From positions 124,001-188,000 of the forward strand of contig JADNRV010000077.1 in NCBI GenBank assembly GCA_015499995.1: a stretch of 64,000 nucleotides of DNA, written 5' to 3'. Below, in pieces: positions 57,093 through 64,000 of this stretch. A model generated the notes under the pieces. The model saw nothing but the letters and a program-made list of their open reading frames with translations, did not search any database and was not told where the DNA came from. Made by a program: the position numbers and the translations under genes. Every line of letters begins with the position of its first letter. Positions within the stretch are counted from its first letter, which is position 1. This DNA comes from Flammula alnicola. Taxonomy: Eukaryota; Basidiomycota; Agaricomycetes; Agaricales; Strophariaceae.

Positions 57093-58827
57093 ATGGCGGA
57101 CGTCAGGCTACTGTACGCTTGTAAAACGTCCTTCTAAGCGCCTAATGTTTACAGATGATATCATTCAGGTTCGGGCCAATGCTAATTGGGACCTTCGTCA
57201 ACATGATTCTTTACGGGGTGAGCACGTTTACTCGTCCGGGGAGACGATCGACGCTAACGCTCGATTCTTTAGATATTGGTTGTTCAGGTTCGCTTCAAAG
57301 CTCCACTCCTGGACCTTAACAACCGAACTAATTCAAAATGGGATACAGGCATATCACTATTACCTCACATTCAGAAAGTGAGTAGTTGTCGATATCGCAG
57401 TGCTGCTTCATTCACCTTACAACCTATTCCTTGATACGAATCTAAGGGATGCTCCTTGGATCAAGTATCTGGTACGCAATTCATATAGGTTGCATCACAT
57501 TCCATTTTAACTTCCTTTATTTTGCAGGTTCTTTATCTCTTCATCCTTGAGACGATCAACACTGGCTGCGATATGGCTATGATGTTTCAGCCACTCATTA
57601 CTGAATTTGGTACGCCAACCCTTACCGCTTTACCTGTGTCATGAAGTCACTCATGTCTATCCAAGGTGAACCGAGCGCCGTAAAGTTCTTCCCGACATGT
57701 GCGTATATTGCGTATACATCACATTGAAGAGGCTCGTATACTGACCCACAACTGTAGTGTTTGCAGCTGGTATGTCCATCGAGCGCGTTTACAACGTAAG
57801 GTGGCTAATCGTTCCTCGAAATAGAACCTGTCGTGATGGTAAATTTTCTTTGGACTGCTTCAGTGTCCTCTGTAATCATCGTTATCGATAGGTCGCTGTT
57901 TCTACCCCCATACAAATTTTCTTTGCCTGGAGAATTAAGTTGTTGACCAAATCAAACATCCTCGCACTTTTTATCGTCACACTCTCCTTGGTTTCGTTAG
58001 GTGAGATACCTCGGCTAACAGGAATATTGGGCAATACTGAACCATATCGTAGTGGGTGGATCGTGGACAACCGCCAAGATCGTCGAAATCAAATTGTTCT
58101 CCCGCAAACCAGAACTTCATTTGCCCGCTCTTGTGTGGTTCCTTTCAGCATGCGTGTGCGACGTCTTGATCACAGTTGTGCTGGTGTTTACCTTGGTGCG
58201 TTTTCAAATACATCGAGGTTGATCTACCCTGAGCTGCTCTCTCCCTGCCAGTCGAAACGAAAAACTGGTTTCGTGGCTACAGACGATGCTATTTCCAAGA
58301 TCATCCGAAGTTTGTACCACCATTATGATCGATCTTCTTTTTCTGACGAGCGGTTAAATTTAAACCTCAAGTGACCGTCCAAACCGGAATGCTCACGTAT
58401 GTTTTCTGTTCGATGTTTTCCCCACTGTTCTTATAGTTCCACTTCTTCAGAGCGTTCTTTGCGGTTGGAGATGTCGTCTTCTTCATGAGTGAGCATTTGT
58501 GACTTATCAGGATCCCTCCTATCTCACTGACGTTCTTGCATAGCTCTTCCGGTGAGATATCTCCCTCATCCATACACAGACAGAAACTGAAGCCTACGAC
58601 GCTAATCTAGCACACCGCAGTGTAAGATCTCCAACGATGTTAATTATTCATATTTTGACGCTTTCCTCAGTAACTTCCTCTGGGATCTCTCATTGTCGAA
58701 GTTATACGCCAATTGCTTACTATCGACTCTTAACGCGAGGTTGAGTCTGCAAGAGCACAGTGGATATCACAATTCCCATCAACGGCAAGCCATCTCGTCA
58801 TCTGGCGGACCGCGTCGACCGGTATGA
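57093..58827 (+). CDS. DUF6534 multi-pass membrane protein
   Basis: Many short exons from the ATG at 57093. Splicing gives MADVRLLFGPMLIGTFV, NMILYG + ILVVQ + AYHYYLTFRKD, WIKYLVLYLFILETINTG, CDMAMMFQPLITEFGEPSA, VKFFPTLFAAEPVVM, a VQIFFAWRIKLLTKSN-type segment, LALFIVTLSLVSLG, KTGFVATDDAISKIIR, FFAVGDVVFFM and NFLWDLSLSKLYANCLL with LLSTLNARLSLQEHSG. This is the standard DUF6534 layout of seven helices, widespread and of unknown function in Agaricomycetes. One exon (57273-57287) is only 15 bases. The exon between the FFAVGDVVFF and NFLWD blocks is unresolved. Confidence 0.83.
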
Positions 58828-60835
58828 GACCCTTTTTTCTCGTCTCTTTCCCCGACTCACATCCTGCAGCAGGAAAATACAATGGAGGGACCTGCGGTAC
58901 GTCTGATCAATCACGGGCTCCTGCGGTATGTTGACATCTGAATTTTCTTCCAGCATATCCTGGGGGCGTCCATGTACGAGCTGGATACCCGAAAATCTTT
59001 CAACCCGTCTGACATCGAGTACGGAGTAACAATTACAAAGGTTAGCCGCATATCTCCTTTCTCCCCAGTAACTCATCCGAGTTTTTCCCAGATTGTGGAA
59101 ACACGTCAAGATCCAGCTCCCCTTGTGCATGAGACCCAGTAGATTTTCATGTCTGTTATCTATTGCACATAACCATGTCAACATTGTCAACCATGTCTAT
59201 CAAAGTCGAATTAGAGTACAGTGTAGGGGACGGATTACGGAGCGTCGCAGACGCGACTGTCGGTGTATACTGAATGTATCAATGCGGATTTTTTTGAATC
59301 CTCCGCCGCGTGTACAAGTTGATGTCTCGAAGCAGTCAGAGCGGCCGGTATCACCAATACATCCGTGGTAAGCGAAAAAGATTCCCACTGACTGTAACCT
59401 GAGGTATTTGTTCGGCTGCGGTCGCTTAATAGGTCACAGGTCACTGCTCCATGTGTGCCATTGTGCGACGATGCGTTGGAATTTTCAATATTTTCACTTG
59501 TCTTGTCTTAATTGCAACAGCTGTAACGGTCGCGACCTGCGACTGCACCCACAACGTCGAGGCTTGCCATAATCTCAGTAAATTGTCTGATGTGACGGAA
59601 ACAGGACTCAAAAGCAATCATATACAGGCCTATTATTTAGCCAAACCTTTCTAGATTCCACGGTGGTAAGCTTTCGAGTTTGTTTTCCGATACATACTCG
59701 AAGACGTTCTGATCTTGAAGTTGATTGAAATGCCATCAGCCAGGGTCGTTCGGCGCCTGTTTATTATGGAAACTTGACCCTTGTTGAATCTTCTGCCTCC
59801 TGTGACCGGCAGGCACCGTGCGCTTCCTCACAGATCCTATGGCTCATCTATAAAGTACCTGTCAGGTACGCGTGACTTTCCTGTGTCTCCTCGCTTCCAT
59901 TCTAAAAAAATTCGTTCAAATGGTGAATCGTGTGGCTACTCTTGGATGCTGGAACACATCTATGACCTTCGGAGGAATTCACTGTTACGGTCATAGTTAT
60001 GTCTTCTTGAAAATCTTAATAGTTGACCTCCTTCTCGCTACATTTTGCATAAATTTTTTAACAGTCTGACCAATTTAAAGCAGGGATTGTGCTGGAGATC
60101 TCGGACATAGATTTTCAACTCTTGGGAAGCGCTTTCATGAAAAAGTACACAGCCTGGCCTGGTAAACTGGTCTGGATCATGACAAGACAACTCTTACAGT
60201 ATATTTTTTTCCGTCAGCAAATCGAACTCTCACCAAAGGAGGATGCATAGTTCCGCTTCAAGGCCGCTTCGCCCATTTGTACATGAGTACCCACATGCTT
60301 GACCTGAGGGATTTAGCCTTATGCAACGATATAAGCTTCTTCACCGCGGAGTGCATCCCCGCAAGTTGATCTCTGATTATTGCTCGTATGTGCACAGTTA
60401 CGACTCCATTAATCACCAACTGAGATCTGCAATAAAGTTTACTACCGCTGAAGTTGTCGCTCATGAATATCAGAACATCTTTTTCCCCGGATTCAATGTG
60501 GATGGCGAAACGTCGCCTGGATATATGATTAAGAAAGAAGTGATAGGAAAATAGGTCTGCAGCATGGACCCTTATGGACCCAGTAACCAGAATTCCCCTG
60601 AGTCGTGGGACCCACCTTCGAAGTTCGAATGTTACGTTCCTGTTCTTCCCCTGATGCCATCACAGGCCATCACTCGGCAGATCACTCGGAAGGCTTCATC
60701 ACGATACACACGAAGCGACGAGTCCAGAGATCTTTCGCACTTTCCCATTCCCTTATATTCGAATGGACATCGTTTCCAAAGATCTCGCCCTCCCTCTTTA
60801 TCATCATCTCGCAAGTCGAGTAAATCTGCAAAGTC
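58828..60835. other. Intergenic, possible DUF6534 relics
   Basis: Short hydrophobic frames (for example GIFNIFTCLVLIATAVTVA at 59481-59545 and FLKILIVDLLLATFCINF near 60003) recall membrane-protein fragments, perhaps of a decayed DUF6534 copy, but no ordered motifs could be assembled. The right end includes the leader of the MFS permease. Confidence 0.3.
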
Positions 60836-62811
60836 ATGGATAAGGCCTCTTCACATACCACTGAGGATCCGGAGAAGCACAATGACTCTGGTAGTAGTCT
60901 CCGCAGTCCCTCTCCGGTGCTAGTGAAGGATCCTGTGCTGGAGAAAGCGGTTTGGCGCAAGTTGGATTTGTGTATCCTTCCTGTCGTCGCAATGTTCTAT
61001 TTCCTGTCGTTCTTGGTGGGTAGTTCGCCTCGTTCAAAAGACTTGAACATCATTTATAATGCGTTTATAGGATCGATCGAACGTCAGCAACGCTCGCGTA
61101 GCAGGCCTCCAAAAGGACCTCAAGATGACCAACTTCCAATACAGTATTGCGTTGACTGTAACCTATGTTCCCTACATCGCGGCAGAGCTTCCTTCCAACC
61201 TCTTGCTCAAAGTGAGTCGAGCCGATTCGAACTATTTGCTCGGCATCTTATGCATCGGTGCCAACTAGATTGTGGGCCCTAATCTGATGTTGCCCACCAT
61301 GCTCACTCTCTGGGGAATTATCACTACACTGCAAGGTTAGCTGTTGTTACGTGTATCGAAATAATTTAAGCTTTTGGTTCTGACCTAAGAAACCTAGGCG
61401 TCGTCCACAGTTATCATGGTCTCCTGGCCTGCCGTTTCTTTTTGGGACTTTGTGAAGGTGCAGTGTCTCTCCTCTTCGTTGGAGGAATTCCAATATTTAC
61501 CGTTAAATAGGGGGCGTTTTTCCCGGACTCGTTTTGTATCTCTCCTTCTTCTACCCCCGACAACAGTTACAATGGAGGTGAGCTAATAGTTGCGATTACT
61601 ACGCTCTGGATCTAAATATAGACCATATCTACTATTAGGATATCGGCATTTTTCTCTGCAGCTTCACTGTCGGGTGCCTTCTCAGGTTTACTTGCGTTCG
61701 GTATCATTAACATGAACGGAGTCGGAAACCGCCCAGGGTGGGCTTGGATTTTCATCCTTGAAGGCCTTTTCACATTCCTCTTTGGTCTCTCCACCTATGT
61801 TCTCCTTCCCCGTTCTCCAGCCTCTGCGCGCTTCTTGAACGAGAAGGAGAAGGAATACGTCATTTACAAGCTCAAAGAAGACGGGTCCACCGGAAGGAAT
61901 GAAGATGTCGACGGGTTCAGTTGGCGAGAAGTAGGCCAGGCGTTCACACTTCCGCAAGTGTGGATGTTAGCCATCTTGTTCTTCTTTGCCGGTAAGAAAT
62001 TTTCGCGTATTCTGAGACTTACGGCTCATTGTATATTTAGGGACTATTCTCTATGGAATGGCCTAGTAAGCATCCATTGAGTCGGTGTTTGTGTACGTAC
62101 TAATTTATTCTTGAAGCTTCACGCCATCCATCATACAAGGGCTCGGATACTCGGCTACACGCGCGCAGCTCATGAGCGTTCCACCGTTCGCTGTCGCCTT
62201 CGTAGGTGAGCATTTTTTTCGAACTATTGTTGTCGTCATACAGCTGACATATTCCATTAAGTCACCATGATTGGCGCCTACGTCTCAGACCGCTATCGAT
62301 GCCGTGGATTAGTCTCAATTTTCTCCTGCCTTTTGTGCGTCATAGGATTTGGCATGTTCCTCGGTATGCCCTTCGCCTGAAATTCTCTGTTCATCTGCTA
62401 ATCATTTGACTTGATGCAGGTTCGACGAAGCATAGAATCCAATATGCTTCACTGTTCTTCTCAATCCCCGGAACTTACCTTTCAGCCCCCACACTCTCTA
62501 CCTGGGGTGCAAATAACGCTGCGCCACACACACGACGCGCTACTGCCATTGCCATTGGTTTCATCATGACCAATTCGGGCGGAATTCTCGCCACCTGGTT
62601 GTTAGGCTCCCTGTCGACGGCACCGCGATACGTTCTTGCGACGAGGGTTCTCCTCGCCTTCTCCGTCATAATGGTGGCCTTCAGCATCTTCAACATTTTA
62701 TATCTCTGGGACCAGAACAAGAAGAAGGCAGAGATCAGGAAGACGTTGACGATAGATCAGGAGAAGCCTGGTTTGGGTGATCGCTCCGCCTGGTTCATTT
62801 ATTCTTTGTGA
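60836..62811 (+). CDS. MFS permease, allantoate/nicotinate (Dal5/Tna1) family
   Basis: Anion:cation symporter family carrier with 12 helices for small organic anions such as allantoate, nicotinate, pantothenate or biotin precursors. Starts MDKASSHTTEDPEKHND, cytosolic, then KLDLCILPVVAMFYFLSFL + DRSNVSNARVAGLQKDL, the hallmark loop of this family, NFQYSIALTVTYVPYIAAEL, PSNLLLK, LTLWGIITTLQG, CRFFLGLCEGG, VFPGLVLYLSFFYPR, WAWIFILEGLFTFLFG, TLPQVWMLAILFFFAG, IQGLGYSATRAQLMSVPP, MIGAYVSDRYRCRG, LSAPTLSTWGANNAAPHTRR and IGFIMTNSGGILATW. About ten exons. The C-terminal tail after LYLWDQNKKK is short and charged. Substrate is not predictable from sequence alone. Confidence 0.9.
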
Positions 62812-63173
62812 AATAATAATATTCTAGTCTGTTAACTTCATAGATAATGTATTCGTTGTGAAAGTACGTTGCCATTAAATACGAGATCTTGTAGAACGTT
62901 TAGTTTATGTCTCACAAACACGACTTTTAAATTCGTTGCATTGCGTGCAAGTTTTAATTTGAGCTTTTGCTTTTCGAAGCCCGGAGTATGCAAACTCTCA
63001 GAAATGCGTCGAGTGATCGCCGTGTAGTGTATGGTCAGAGGTTGTTTTCGTGGGGCAATTTGAATGAGAAAAGGCAGTGTGTGGTAAATGTGGTAAGTGT
63101 GTGTGAGTGCACTGCGTCGCCTGACACTCACTCAACCACTCACAGTGTCTCACACTGCTTTTGCACAGCCATC

Positions 63174-63205
63174 GACGCGGCCAAGACGCGGCCAAGACGC
63201 GGCAA
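63174..63205. repeat. 11-base tandem repeat
   Basis: GACGCGGCCAA repeated in direct succession, three copies with the last lacking one C. Confidence 0.85.
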
Positions 63206-63446
63206 CCAAGCGGCAACACGATCGGATTTGGAATGGCTTCTCGGCTTAAGTCCGGCTGCAAGTTCCCACCGTCTTTTATGGTTCGCACTCGCGTTGCACT
63301 CGTGTAGCTGCCACTCAACACTGCGAGTTCAAATCAATCTGAATAAACGATATTTCTCCTGTGTTCAACTACTATACATGCGAAATCACGGCTACCTAGA
63401 AGCTACAGAATGGTGGACAACTTGAAAGGATCAGAGACTTCAGGCA

Positions 63447-64000
63447 TTAGTAATCGCTGCCGTTGGATCCAGGGTCTGTGCGCCACTGGCCGCAAAGATC
63501 GGTCTCGAAGCCGCCCTACGAAAGGATCATCGTATAAATATCACAATTATATAAGATTCAGCATACAGACACACCTGTTTGCCATTCTCTCCGCTAGTGT
63601 TGCATTGATCAACCGGCTCCCTGAGGAGACGATTGCAGTTGCCGTCGACCGTGAAGGTGCAGCTAATGTTCAAAATGGCATATGCTTGTCAACATATAGT
63701 AAGTGATTTGTACGGCATATAACGTACCCGTTAATGGCTTCACCGCTCACAAGTACAGTGAATGTACCATAGTCATAGCGAGCCTAGAATTTCCGTGAGC
63801 TAGAACAGTAAGGAAGAAGATGAAGCTAACCCAAATGGTCTCTCCATTTGAAACAAATGTGCCAATGGCATAATTGCTAGGGAGCACATTTTTTAATTAG
63901 ACCGGATAGTTATGGTATGGTTGAACAGGGCAACGTATACGTACTCGCACCAGTCGTCAATCACAGATATGATGGGCGCACGATCGGCCTGAAAGAGTAG
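63447..64000 (-). CDS. 3' end of an unrecognised, probably secreted protein
   Basis: Minus-strand exons that join in frame: at the window edge ADRAPIISVIDDWCE, then NYAIGTFVSNGETIW, RYDYGTFTVLVSGEAING, AYAILNISCTFTVDGNC, RLLREPVDQCNTSGENGKQ and, after intron 63516-63574, GGFETDLCGQWRTDPGSNG with a stop at 63447. The even spacing of Cys, Gly and Asn and the lack of membrane segments suggest an extracellular module. The CNxxGENGKQGG and WRTDPGS end looks like a tail I have seen in fungal secreted proteins, but I cannot name the family. The 5' part lies beyond the window. Confidence 0.5.

Overview
This 64 kb window is nuclear DNA of a filamentous basidiomycete, almost certainly a mushroom-forming Agaricomycete. 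The genes carry many 45-70 base GT-AG introns, and several encode families typical of or expanded in this class: DUF6533 and DUF6534 seven-helix membrane proteins, HsbA-like secreted proteins, PLAC8 proteins, thaumatin/ricin-B-type lectin fusions, an F-box-like protein and a Ngaro-type retrotransposon. There is no bacterial or plasmid-like content, no CRISPR array and no rRNA.

Layout. 1-10 kb: the 5' part of a Ser/Thr kinase gene running off the left edge, an intron-containing tRNA-His(GUG), a small cysteine-rich protein, two tandem PLAC8 genes and a mitochondrial helical protein. 10-18 kb: a DUF6533 receptor-like membrane protein and two convergent HsbA-like genes flanking an HpcH/HpaI-type aldolase. 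20-27.5 kb: a 14-helix MFS exporter, a gene-poor stretch and an intact AMT/MEP ammonium transporter. 28-32.8 kb: three tandem short-chain dehydrogenases. 34-39 kb: a WrbA-type flavoprotein and tRNA methyltransferase TRM44. 39-45.6 kb: a mobile-element-scarred zone with a copia-like LTR, a second ammonium transporter that is a pseudogene with one exon inverted in place, and a Ngaro-type tyrosine-recombinase retrotransposon with split direct repeats in the order A1-ORFs-B1-A2-B2. 45.8-49.2 kb: two tandem secreted thaumatin-like/ricin-B fusion proteins. 50-55 kb: a small membrane protein, a decayed F-box-like gene, INO80 subunit IES2 and an unrecognised gene. 57-64 kb: a DUF6534 membrane protein, an allantoate/nicotinate-type MFS permease and the 3' end of an unrecognised, probably secreted protein.

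How the genes fit together. Housekeeping genes (tRNA-His, TRM44, IES2, the mitochondrial protein) are interspersed with duplicated accessory families: PLAC8 x2, HsbA x2, SDR x3, AMT x2 and lectin fusion x2. Uptake and efflux proteins (AMT, two MFS) and secreted surface proteins (HsbA, lectin fusions) suggest an environmentally interactive fungus. No biosynthetic cluster or defence operon is evident. The most unusual structures are the Ngaro terminal repeats with their internal inverted repeats, and the ammonium-transporter pseudogene with an exon-sized inversion.
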